A DNA stretch of 64,000 nt. It comes from Streptomyces celluloflavus (GTDB lineage: Bacteria > Actinomycetota > Actinomycetes > Streptomycetales > Streptomycetaceae). This document shows, in pieces, positions 57,301 to 64,000 of the stretch. The stretch covers positions 310,001 to 374,000 of the forward strand of contig JOEL01000001.1 in the NCBI GenBank assembly GCA_000720995.1. Direction: 5' to 3'. The notes beneath the pieces were generated by a model, which was not told the DNA's origin, made no database searches, and saw only the letters and a program-made list of their open reading frames with translations. How positions within the stretch are numbered: the stretch's first letter is position 1; each line of letters begins with the position of its first letter. Position numbers and translations under genes: made by a program.

Positions 57301-58831
57301 CGATCAGCGCATGGGCCAGGCGGTTGGCGCGCGCGTCGAGTTCGGCGTAGCTCAGCGACACGGCACCCGAGGTCACCGCAGTACGCTCCGCGTACGCGTC
57401 CACCGCGTCCTCGAAGAGCCGGTGCAGACAGCGCCCTTCGACCGGCCCGGCCGCCGGAGCGGGCGGCTCGGGGCGGGTCAGACCGCGCAGCGGGCGGTCG
57501 CTGTCGTCCAGGGCCGCGGTCAGCACCCGCTGCCACTCCGCGGCCATCGCCCGGATCGTGGCCGCGTCGAACAGGTCGGTGGCGTACTCGGCCTCGCCGC
57601 GCAGCTCGCCGTCGTCGAAGACGGACCACGTCAGATCGAACTTGCTGGTGCCGTTGGACGCCACCCGCCGCTGCGCCCGGACCGGCCCGAACCGCAGGGG
57701 CTCACGGCTCTCGGCGTGCGCGCCGAACACCACCTGGACCAGCGGGGGATGCTGCGCCGAGCGGTCCAGCGCCAGCTGGTCGACGATCTGGTCGAAGGGC
57801 ATGTCCAGATAGGCGTAGGCGTCGAAGGCGACGTCCTGGACGTGCTGCACCAGCTCGCGGAAGGTCAGCTGCGGGGCCAGCTCGATGCGCAGCGGCAGCA
57901 GATTGACGAAACAGCCGACCAGATGCTCCAGTTCGGGCCGGTTCCGGGTGGTCACCGGGGTGCCGATGACCATGTCCGACGCGCCCGTGTACCGGTTCAG
58001 GAGTACCGCGAACGCGGCCAGCTGGACCATGAACGGGGTCACGCCCTCGGCCTCGGCGAACTCCCGGACGCGGGCGGCCGTGCCCGCGGGCACCGCGAAC
58101 GGCTCGGTATGCCCGCGGTAGGTCTGGACGGCGGGCCGGGTGCGGTCGCCGGGCAGTTGCAGCAGACGGGGCGCGCCGTCGAGGCGGGACGCCCAGTAGG
58201 CGCGGTGCTCGTCGTACGCCTCGTGCCGCTCCTCGGTGGCGTAGTCGGCGTACTGCTCGGTCAGTTCGGGCAGGACGGGCGCCCGCCCGTCGGCCAGCGC
58301 CGTGTACGTCTCGGCCAGTTCGCGTTCGAAGACCTCGGCCGACCAGCCGTCCCAGATGATGTGGTGGACGGTGAAGACGACGCCGGTCTCCTCGTCACCG
58401 CGGCGGATCGCCGTGGCCCGGATCAGCGGACCGCTCCGCAGGTCCAGGGCGGCGGCGCCCTCGGCCACGACGAGGTCCCGCACCCGGGCGGCCCGGTCGC
58501 CCTCGGCGAGGTGCCGCAGATCGACCACCGCGAGCGGCACGGCCATCCGGTCGTGTACCAGCTGGACGGGCTCCTCGGTCCCCAGGGCGAACGTGGTACG
58601 CAGCGCCTCGTGCCGCCGGACCAGAATCCCAAGCGCCTCCTCCAGGAGCCGCAGGTCCAGGGGGCCGCTGAAGTCGAAGACCCAGGGGGTGTTGTACGTC
58701 GCCGCGCCGGGGTTCCACCGGTCGAGGAACCACAGCCCCCGTTGCAGCCCCGAGACGGGGGCGGTGCGGGCCGGCGCTCCGGATGAGGTCACTGTCGTCC
58801 TGCCTTCCGTGCGGATGCCGTCGGGGTTCAT
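54326..58831 (-). CDS. NRPS: C-A-T-C
   Basis: 1501 residues from ATG at 58831, overlapping the previous stop by 2 bases. First C (1-450) has HHIIWDGWS near 159. The A domain (~455-955) has FTSGSTGRPKG, YGITETTVH and NGKVDRAALP, with pocket residues DWWCMGLVHK, which I do not match to a known code. The carrier carries FHLGGDSIRAV near 1001, the GGDS form often seen before epimerase or dual-function domains. The last domain (~1040-1490) is condensation-like with HHAILDGWSF near 1208. No A-T follows, so this C must pair with the next protein (A-T). Confidence 0.95.
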   Translation of the reverse strand: MNPDGIRTEGRTTVTSSGAPARTAPVSGLQRGLWFLDRWNPGAATYNTPWVFDFSGPLDLRLLEEALGILVRRHEALRTTFALGTEEPVQLVHDRMAVPLAVVDLRHLAEGDRAARVRDLVVAEGAAALDLRSGPLIRATAIRRGDEETGVVFTVHHIIWDGWSAEVFERELAETYTALADGRAPVLPELTEQYADYATEERHEAYDEHRAYWASRLDGAPRLLQLPGDRTRPAVQTYRGHTEPFAVPAGTAARVREFAEAEGVTPFMVQLAAFAVLLNRYTGASDMVIGTPVTTRNRPELEHLVGCFVNLLPLRIELAPQLTFRELVQHVQDVAFDAYAYLDMPFDQIVDQLALDRSAQHPPLVQVVFGAHAESREPLRFGPVRAQRRVASNGTSKFDLTWSVFDDGELRGEAEYATDLFDAATIRAMAAEWQRVLTAALDDSDRPLRGLTRPEPPAPAAGPVEGRCLHRLFEDAVDAYAERTAVTSGAVSLSYAELDARANRLAHALIAAGVRTGDRVGLLLERTHDIPVSVLAVLKAGAAYVPVDPTAPAGRAAAAWGDTGVAVVVTDRPDRVPEGPWELFHLAARAGDTARMPAERPARTVRAQDTAYLIFTSGSTGRPKGVAVTHEHVSRLLASGAGHFGFGPGEVWTLFHSFAFDWTVWELWGALHHGARLVVVPYLTSRSPEEFAELLDAERVSFLCLTPSALRQLEAVLRRRPRALPALKRIMLGGEALDPAVVERWYGLDPRPPARMCNLYGITETTVHVTTCDIEESGAGFRRSLIGTAMPHLTAMVLDDWLRPCPAGVPGELYIGGDSLALGYWGRSSLTAGRFLADPYAARAGARMYRTGDVARRLPDGGLEYLGRADFQVKLRGFRIELGEIENALGRHPDVDACVVTVRDQRLAAYVTGREPDGVREFLAGTLPDYMIPASCTVLDAFPLTVNGKVDRAALPAPGFRPAEAGHVAPRTAAERDFATVWSRVLEVPDVGVHDNFFHLGGDSIRAVHMAGGLHERGWQVSLRDIFDAPTIAGLAPLAQPVTDDDADAAPFALVRDEDRRELPAGLVDAYPMVAMQLSMVFHMELAGATDSYHNVNSYRIAGAWDEPAFRQSVAEAMARHPVLRTGLDIAGFGEPLQLVHAELAPPVECDDLRDLAADEQQKAILDVFEHHRRTPFDLLCPPLFRITVQRTADDAFHLTISEHHAILDGWSFTSLLSELLRRHGALAAAPDSAAAPPPASSFRDFVAAEGRAAADPAALGYWRGKLRGVSGELWDAVPDHPELPRTVQRVLPQAPGQLRRAADAAGVPVKAVALAAHMRALGQITARDRVTTGLTVNGRLERLGGTDTYGLFLNTVPLTCEVAGDDPLALVRAVHHEELDMMPHRRVPFARLARMMTSTRLDGQFAYLRFHALGQLDAARIVDDGLIGCEPVMRHEPNNFTFCASLVQDPVTERVLLAVDHQRSVVPDALVDAYHDAYTAALQRMAASCGHTTDKERNPR

Positions 58832-61800
58832 GAGGTGGCCGGGAGCCGTGCGGCGATGGCGCTGACCGTTTTGGCCCGGAACACGATCTGGGGCGTGATG
58901 CGGGTGCCGGTGGACCGGGAGAGCTGCATCGCGACGCGGACCGCGGCCAGCGAATTGCCGCCGATGCGGAAGAAGTTGTCCTCGGCGGCGATCTCCGCGA
59001 CCCCCAGGACCTGGCTCATGGCGTCGGCGACCAGCCGCTGGGCGCCGGTCAGGGCGGTGCCGTCACCGGAGCCGCGCCGCTCGCCGGGTGCGGGCAGCGC
59101 GCGGCGGTCGATCTTGCCGTTGGGGGTCAGCGGCAGCGCGTCCAGGATGTCGAGGGTGGTGGGCACCATGTAGTCGGGCAGCCGCTCGGACAGGTACTCC
59201 AGGAGGGCGTCGGCGTCGGCCGCCGGGGAGTCCGCGGTGATGTAGGCGGCGAGCCGGCGGTCGCCCGCGGACGGCTCATGGACGGTGACCGCGCTCTGCC
59301 GCACGTCCGGGTGGCGGGTGAGCAGCTCCGCTATCTCGCCGGGCTCGACGCGGAAACCGCGGATCTTCACCTGGTCGTCGGCCCGCCCGGTGATCTCCAG
59401 GCCGCCCTCGGCCGACCAGCGGCCCAGGTCGCCGGTCCGGTACAGGCGCGCGCCCGGCTCCCCGCAGGGGCTGGCGACGAACCGCTCCGCGGTCAGGGCG
59501 GGCTGACCGACGTACCCGAAGGCCAGACCGCCCCCCGCGCAGTACACCTCGCCCGTCTCCCCGGGCTCGACCGGGCGCAGCGCGGCATCGAGGACATGGA
59601 CGTCCTTGCCGGTCAGCGCGGTGCCGACCGGCACCGAGGAATCCGGGATGTTGTCCGCGTCCGCCAGGTGGCAGGTGGTGAAGCCGAGGCTCTCCACCGG
59701 ACCGTAGCCGTTGCCCACGACCAGGCCGGGGAAGGTCGCCAGGGCCTTGGCGACATGCGTGGCGGAGGCCCGCTCCCCGCCGGTGAAGGCGGTCTTCAGC
59801 CCCCGGAAGGCTTGCGGGAACTCCTCCAGCAGGAAGTTGAACAGGCTCGCCGAGAGCTGGAGCTGGGTGACGCCGTGCCGCACGGTGAGGTCGGCGATGG
59901 TCTCCGGATCGGGCCGCTGTCCCGGCTGGAGCACACAGGCGCCGCCGAACAGCAGCGCTCCGAAGAGCTCCAGGGCGAAGGCGTCCCAGGAGACCGGCGA
60001 ATGCTGGAGCCACACCTCGTCCGGGCCGAAACGCGCGTAGTCCTGCGCCAGATAGGTCGTGGTCAGCGCGCGGTGCGGCACCGCCACGCCCTTGGGCCGG
60101 CCCGTGGAGCCGGAGGTGAACATCACGCAGGCCAGGTCGTCGCCCGAGGCGGGCAGCCGCGGGTCGTGGTCCGGACAGCCCGCCACCTCGGCGCCGACGG
60201 CGTCCAGATCGAGGTGGTCCGGTCCGCCGGCCGGCGGGGGCCCGCCGCGCTGGGTGAGGACGAGCGTGGCCCCGCTGTCCGCCACCGCCGCGGCCAGCCG
60301 CTCCGCGGGGAAGTCGGGGTCCAGGAGGGTGTAGGCGGCGCCGGTCTTGAGCACCGCGAGCAGCGCCACGATCAGGTCGCCGCCCCGCTCGACCAGGATC
60401 GCGACGGCCGAGCCGCGGGTGATACCGCGGCCGGCCAGGAAGTGGGCCAGCCTGTTGGCGCGCCCGTTGAGCTCGGCGTAGCTCAGCCGCCGGTCGCCGA
60501 AGACGAGGGCGGTGGCGTCCGGGACCCGGGCCGCCTGCTCCTCGAAGAGGCTGTGCACGGGCAGCCCGACGGAGACCGCCAGGGTGCCCAGCCAGCTCTC
60601 GCACAGCTCCCGCATGGTCGATTCGTCGAACAGATCGCGGTCGTACTCGAAGCGGCCGGTGAAGTCCGTGCCCCGGTCGTCCACGGAGATCGACAGATCG
60701 AAGCGGGACACCTCGTTCATGTGCAGATGGCGCGTCACCGGAACGCCGCCGACGTCCAGCGGACGGGAGTCCAGCGGATGCATTTCGAGGACCACCTGGC
60801 AGAGGGGGTTGCGGTCCTCCGGGCGGTCCTCGAGAACGAGGTCGATGATGTCGTCGAAGGGGACTTCCTGGTGCCGGTAGCCGCCGATGGCCACCTCGCG
60901 CACCTGCCGGACCAGATCGCGGAAGGACATACCGGCGCCGACGCCGACGCGCAGCGGCAGCAGATTCACGAAGTAGCCGACCAGATCGGCCAGTTCGGCG
61001 CGCGAGCGGGTGTTCACCGGCGTGCCCAGCACCAGGTCCCGCTCACCGGAGCGGTGGTGCAGTGTCAGCGCGAGGCCCGCGAGCAGCACCATGAACGGCG
61101 TCACGTCCTCGTCGCGCGCGAACTCGCGGACGGCCCGCGCGAGCTCCCCGGGCATCGCGAAGGAGTGGAAGGCCCCCCGGAAGGACTGGAGCTCCGGGCG
61201 CGGGTGGTCGGTGGCCAGCACCGGCGCCTGCGGGGCGTCCCGCAGCTGCGCACGCCAGTACGCGAGCGGCTCGTCGGGGAGCCCGCCCTCCTGCTGCCAG
61301 ACGCTGAAGTCCGCGTACTGCACGGGCAGTTCGGGCAGCCGGTGCGCTCTGCCCTCGTCGAGTGCCGCGTACAGCTCCCGCAGGTCGCGCTCGAAGACGG
61401 GCAGCGACCCCTCGTCCCAGACGATGTGGTGGAAGACGAGCAGCAGCACGGTCTCGCCCTCCGCGGTACGGATGGCGTGGGCGCGCAGCAGCGGCCCCGT
61501 CTCCAGGTCGAACGGCTCGGCCGCCGCGCGGGCGATCACCCCCTCGACCTGCGCCTCCGGCGCGTCGATGACCGTGCAGGGCAGCTCCATCCCCTCGTGG
61601 ACCACCTGCTCGGGACCGTCCTCGCCGAGGACGAAGGTGGTGCGCAGGACCTCGTGCCGGTCCGCGACGGCGCGCAGCGCGGTGTGCAGCAGCTCGATGT
61701 CCATGGCGGCCGCGAAGCGGAACACCCAGGGCACGTTGTAGGTGGGCGCACCGGGATTCCACTGGTCCAGGAACCACAGCCCGCGCTGGTACTTCGACAG

Positions 61801-63495
61801 CGGCGCACGGGTGAGGTGCGTACGGACCGGGGCCGGGCGCTCGCTCGCGGCGCCGCCGGTCACCGCCGCGGCGAACTCGGCGAGCGTCGGGGCCTCGAAG
61901 ATGATGTGCGGCGAGACCATGCCGAAGGCGTCGACGATGCGGCCCACCACGCGCATCGCCGTGAGGGAGTCGCCGCCGAGGTGGAAGAAGTTGTCGTGGG
62001 CGCCGACCCGGGGCACGCCGAGCACATCGGACCAGACGGCGGCGATCAGCTGTTCGGCCGGGGTGTGCGGCAGGCGCCCCCCGCCGGTGCCCGCCGGCCG
62101 GGCGCCGGGCGCGGGGAGCGCGGCCCGGTCGACCTTTCCGCCGGGGGTGAGCGGCAGCGCGTCGAGCACGGTGAGACTGCCGGGCACCATGGGCTCGGGC
62201 AGCTCGGCGGCGAGGAACGCGCGGACCGCGTCGAACTGCGGGGCGCCGCCGGTGACATAGGCCGCCAGCCGCCCCTCGTGCACGGTGACCGCGCACGAGG
62301 TCACCCCCGGGAAGCGGCCCAGGGCCTCCTCGACCTCGCCGAGCTCGACCCGGAAACCGCGGATCTTCACCTGGTGGTCGACGCGTCCGACGAACTCCAG
62401 GGGCGCGTCCGGCGCCGCCCGTCGGACGGTGTCCCCGGTGCGGTACAGACGGGCGCCGGGCACGTCGGAGAAGGGGTCCGCCACGAAGCGCTCCGCCGTG
62501 AGCGCGGGCCGCCCCCAGTAGCCGGACGCGAGGGCGCCGCCGCCGAGGTACAGCTCGCCCGCGGTCCCCGGCGGGCAGGGCCGGAGCCGGTCGTCCAGGA
62601 CGTGCGCGCTGCGCTGCCCCAGTGCCCGGCCGATCGGGACCGTGTCGCCGGCGGTCTCCCGCGCGGCGTCGTGGGCGGTGGCGGTGATCACCGTCTCGGT
62701 CGGGCCGTAGGCGTTGACGAGCGGTATGCCGGTGCGCGCGTACCAGGTGGCGGCGGTGCCGGGGTGGAGCCGGTCGCTGCCGGAGATCATCAGGCGCAGT
62801 CCCGCGGGCGGGCGCGCCCCGTCCCGGACCGCCGCGGCCACCTCGTGGAAGTGCCCCGCGGACAGGTTGGCGACCGTCACGCCCTCGGTGTCGAGCAGGC
62901 CGAGCAGCTCCGCCGGTGCCATCAGCTGCCGCTCCGGTATCACCAGGCGGGCACCGCTGGTCAGCGCCGTGAGGACCTGCTCGATCGCCACGTCGACATG
63001 CGGCCGGGCGGCGTGCAGCACGACGTCCTCGTCCGTGATCTTGAACCGGTCGGCCGCCGCGGCGATATGCGCGGCCAGCACGCCCTCGGCGACGTGCACG
63101 CCCTTCGGGCGACCGGTGGTTCCCGAGGTGTAGAGGACGTATCCGCCGCCGCCCGGCGGGTGGTCGCGCCCAGGTCTCGTCGTGAGGACCCCGTCGGCCA
63201 GGACCGCGTTCGCGCCGGCGTCGTCGAGGATGAACGCGGTGCGCTCGTCGGGCGCCTCGGCGTCCAGCGGCAGATAGGTGGCGCCCGCCCTGAGCACGCC
63301 CAGCAGTGCGACGACGTGGTCGAGCCGGTCACGGCAGGTCACCGCGACGACGTGGCCGGGCGTGAGCTGTGCGGCGAGCGCGTCGGCCAGCTCGTCCAGT
63401 TCTTGGCAGGTGACGGTCCGGTCGCCCCTGCGCACCGCGGGGCGCCGGGGCGCGTGAAGCGCGGCCGCTGGGAATCGGATACCGCATGAGGACAT
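58828..63495 (-). CDS. NRPS starter protein: A-T-C-A-T
   Basis: 1555 residues from ATG at 63495. It starts directly with an A domain, so it is the initiation protein. A1 (~1-475) has YTSGTTGRPKG and GGKVDRAALP; its pocket residues read DVENIGAITK, with Glu at the 239 position, suggesting a basic side chain such as Orn, Lys or Arg. Carrier FHLGGDSLTAM near 509. The C domain (~565-1000) has HHIVWDEGS near 690, where HHxxxDG normally has Gly in place of this Glu. A2 (~1000-1460) reads DALQFGGGFK, not matched. The last carrier is FRIGGNSLAAV near 1515. The start codon has only a weak ribosome site. Confidence 0.95.
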   Translation of the reverse strand: MSSCGIRFPAAALHAPRRPAVRRGDRTVTCQELDELADALAAQLTPGHVVAVTCRDRLDHVVALLGVLRAGATYLPLDAEAPDERTAFILDDAGANAVLADGVLTTRPGRDHPPGGGGYVLYTSGTTGRPKGVHVAEGVLAAHIAAAADRFKITDEDVVLHAARPHVDVAIEQVLTALTSGARLVIPERQLMAPAELLGLLDTEGVTVANLSAGHFHEVAAAVRDGARPPAGLRLMISGSDRLHPGTAATWYARTGIPLVNAYGPTETVITATAHDAARETAGDTVPIGRALGQRSAHVLDDRLRPCPPGTAGELYLGGGALASGYWGRPALTAERFVADPFSDVPGARLYRTGDTVRRAAPDAPLEFVGRVDHQVKIRGFRVELGEVEEALGRFPGVTSCAVTVHEGRLAAYVTGGAPQFDAVRAFLAAELPEPMVPGSLTVLDALPLTPGGKVDRAALPAPGARPAGTGGGRLPHTPAEQLIAAVWSDVLGVPRVGAHDNFFHLGGDSLTAMRVVGRIVDAFGMVSPHIIFEAPTLAEFAAAVTGGAASERPAPVRTHLTRAPLSKYQRGLWFLDQWNPGAPTYNVPWVFRFAAAMDIELLHTALRAVADRHEVLRTTFVLGEDGPEQVVHEGMELPCTVIDAPEAQVEGVIARAAAEPFDLETGPLLRAHAIRTAEGETVLLLVFHHIVWDEGSLPVFERDLRELYAALDEGRAHRLPELPVQYADFSVWQQEGGLPDEPLAYWRAQLRDAPQAPVLATDHPRPELQSFRGAFHSFAMPGELARAVREFARDEDVTPFMVLLAGLALTLHHRSGERDLVLGTPVNTRSRAELADLVGYFVNLLPLRVGVGAGMSFRDLVRQVREVAIGGYRHQEVPFDDIIDLVLEDRPEDRNPLCQVVLEMHPLDSRPLDVGGVPVTRHLHMNEVSRFDLSISVDDRGTDFTGRFEYDRDLFDESTMRELCESWLGTLAVSVGLPVHSLFEEQAARVPDATALVFGDRRLSYAELNGRANRLAHFLAGRGITRGSAVAILVERGGDLIVALLAVLKTGAAYTLLDPDFPAERLAAAVADSGATLVLTQRGGPPPAGGPDHLDLDAVGAEVAGCPDHDPRLPASGDDLACVMFTSGSTGRPKGVAVPHRALTTTYLAQDYARFGPDEVWLQHSPVSWDAFALELFGALLFGGACVLQPGQRPDPETIADLTVRHGVTQLQLSASLFNFLLEEFPQAFRGLKTAFTGGERASATHVAKALATFPGLVVGNGYGPVESLGFTTCHLADADNIPDSSVPVGTALTGKDVHVLDAALRPVEPGETGEVYCAGGGLAFGYVGQPALTAERFVASPCGEPGARLYRTGDLGRWSAEGGLEITGRADDQVKIRGFRVEPGEIAELLTRHPDVRQSAVTVHEPSAGDRRLAAYITADSPAADADALLEYLSERLPDYMVPTTLDILDALPLTPNGKIDRRALPAPGERRGSGDGTALTGAQRLVADAMSQVLGVAEIAAEDNFFRIGGNSLAAVRVAMQLSRSTGTRITPQIVFRAKTVSAIAARLPATS

Positions 63496-63594
63496 GGTTC
63501 AACCCCGGTGGATTGGCGTGACGATGCGATGCGCCGACGCTAGGCCGCGGGCGGGCGGCAGATCGGCAGGAGAGGGAGCAGAAAGGGGGCAGTA

Positions 63595-64000
63595 TCACCT
63601 GCCGTCGCCGGGGGCCCAGACGTCGTCCGGGCCGAGCGCGCCCGGGGTGTACTGCCCCAGGGCGCTGACGAGGAGCCGCATTTCCGTGGCCAGGCACTCC
63701 AGGAAGCGGATCAGGCCGTCGTGCGGGTCCTCCGCCGTGGCGAGCAGCGCCGCCCGGCCCAGGCCGACCGCCCGCGCCCCGAGGGCCAGGCTCTTGACGG
63801 CCCGGCCGCCTTCCCATATGCGGCCCGACACCAGCAGACACGGCGGGGGTTCGGGCAGCCGCCGCAGACACTCCGCCAGCGGCAGCCCGACCTGCGCGGG
63901 GAACACCGTCGGCGCCCAGCCGGTCCCGCCCTCGGCGCCGTCCACCGTCACGGCGTCGGCACCGGCCTCGACGGCGACCCGCACCGCCGCCGCCAGGTCC
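63595..64000 (-). CDS. FMN-dependent glutamate-synthase-like protein (C-terminal part, cut by window edge)
   Basis: The visible 134 residues end at the stop at 63595. They match the last part of the FMN-binding glutamate synthase barrel: AVTVDGAEGGTGWAPTVF and LGARAVGLGRAALLATAE, the phosphate-binding strands of FMN, then a helical tail. It lies 99 bases upstream of the NRPS starter gene and in the same direction. In secondary-metabolite clusters such isolated GltS domains make or modify amino acids. Without the rest of the gene I cannot say whether it is a full glutamate synthase. Confidence 0.75.
   Translation of the reverse strand, partial: DLAAAVRVAVEAGADAVTVDGAEGGTGWAPTVFPAQVGLPLAECLRRLPEPPPCLLVSGRIWEGGRAVKSLALGARAVGLGRAALLATAEDPHDGLIRFLECLATEMRLLVSALGQYTPGALGPDDVWAPGDGR

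Larger units (their letters stand above)
32513..64000 (-). other. Non-ribosomal peptide biosynthetic gene cluster (left boundary clear, right side cut)
   Basis: Thirteen genes on one strand, most with short gaps or overlaps: FMN glutamate-synthase-like (partial), three NRPS genes, P450, MbtH, tri-modular NRPS with thioesterase, MFS exporter, type II thioesterase, SDR, free-standing C-A-T, YcaO-like and Fe/2OG oxygenase. Domain order gives 8 A domains, one of them dead, no epimerase domain and one C-terminal thioesterase. Pocket residues read by aligning motifs to GrsA by eye suggest (in order) DVENIGAITK, DALQFGGGFK, DWWCMGLVHK, DAQDFGLVDK (Gln-like), dead, DAYWTGGTFK (Val-like), DMPQLGLVWK (Gly-like), and DFWSVGMVHK (Thr-like) on the free-standing protein. 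I did not recognise the product. Confidence 0.9.

Noticed and set aside
1-64000. Mobile elements, CRISPR arrays, tRNA or rRNA genes
   Set aside because: No transposase-like frame, no regularly spaced repeats, and no tRNA- or rRNA-like segments were recognised by eye. A computed search could still find a tRNA I missed.

Overview
The window is high-GC actinobacterial DNA, most likely from Streptomyces or a close relative. The signs are strong third-position GC bias, many GTG starts, long shadow reading frames opposite real genes, Tat-type and lipoprotein signal peptides, an ECF41-type sigma factor and a large NRPS cluster. No rRNA, tRNA, CRISPR array, insertion sequence or integrase was seen.

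1-16131: a sugar or sugar-acid uptake and catabolism locus. On the minus strand are two ABC permeases (one cut by the window edge), a lipoprotein binding protein, a Gfo/Idh/MocA oxidoreductase, a secreted beta-helix protein and an IclR regulator. Divergently on the plus strand are a class III aminotransferase, an enolase-superfamily dehydratase, an amidohydrolase, an SDR, a second beta-helix protein paralogous to the first, a GNAT protein and an SMP-30-like lactonase. The divergent intergenic region holds five GTTCTG/CAGAAC half-sites, two of them forming a perfect inverted repeat. No transport ATPase is present.

16328-25700: mixed genes. An ECF41-type sigma factor with a C-terminal NTF2-like domain sits beside a carboxymuconolactone-decarboxylase-like gene. 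Both have a [T/G]GTCACC-N16-CGTC promoter, and a third copy points the other way into a tiny ORF that ends in a hairpin. Then come a GH18 glycosidase, a fructosamine-kinase-like gene with a coupled small gene, a metal-dependent amidohydrolase with a Dcu-type transporter, and a double-length Lrp/AsnC regulator facing away from them.

26241-32436: a complete arginine deiminase pathway (arcA, arcB, arcC) with a YfcC/ArcD-like transporter. It is followed by a coupled short gene that encodes only the arginine-binding domain of ArgR. A divergent NarL-type regulator lacks the phospho-acceptor aspartate. Strong hairpins lie before arcA and between arcB and arcC.

32513-64000: a minus-strand NRPS biosynthetic cluster that runs to the window edge. 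In transcription order: an FMN glutamate-synthase-like protein (partial), NRPS A-T-C-A-T, NRPS C-A-T-C, a stand-alone A-T didomain, a P450, MbtH, a 3384-residue NRPS C-A(dead)-T-C-A-T-C-A-T-TE, an MFS exporter, a type II thioesterase, an SDR, a free-standing C(degenerate)-A-T protein, a YcaO-like protein and a clavaminate-synthase-like Fe(II)/2-oxoglutarate oxygenase. My reading of the pocket residues suggests a basic residue first, then two I cannot assign, then Gln-like, an unloaded position, Val-like and Gly-like, with a Thr-like A domain on the free-standing protein. The most unusual points are the dead adenylation domain beside that free-standing A-T, the A-T/P450 pair, and a YcaO-like protein in an NRPS cluster. 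I did not recognise the product. The ADI operon could supply ornithine or relieve arginine excess for the cluster, but only its position suggests this.
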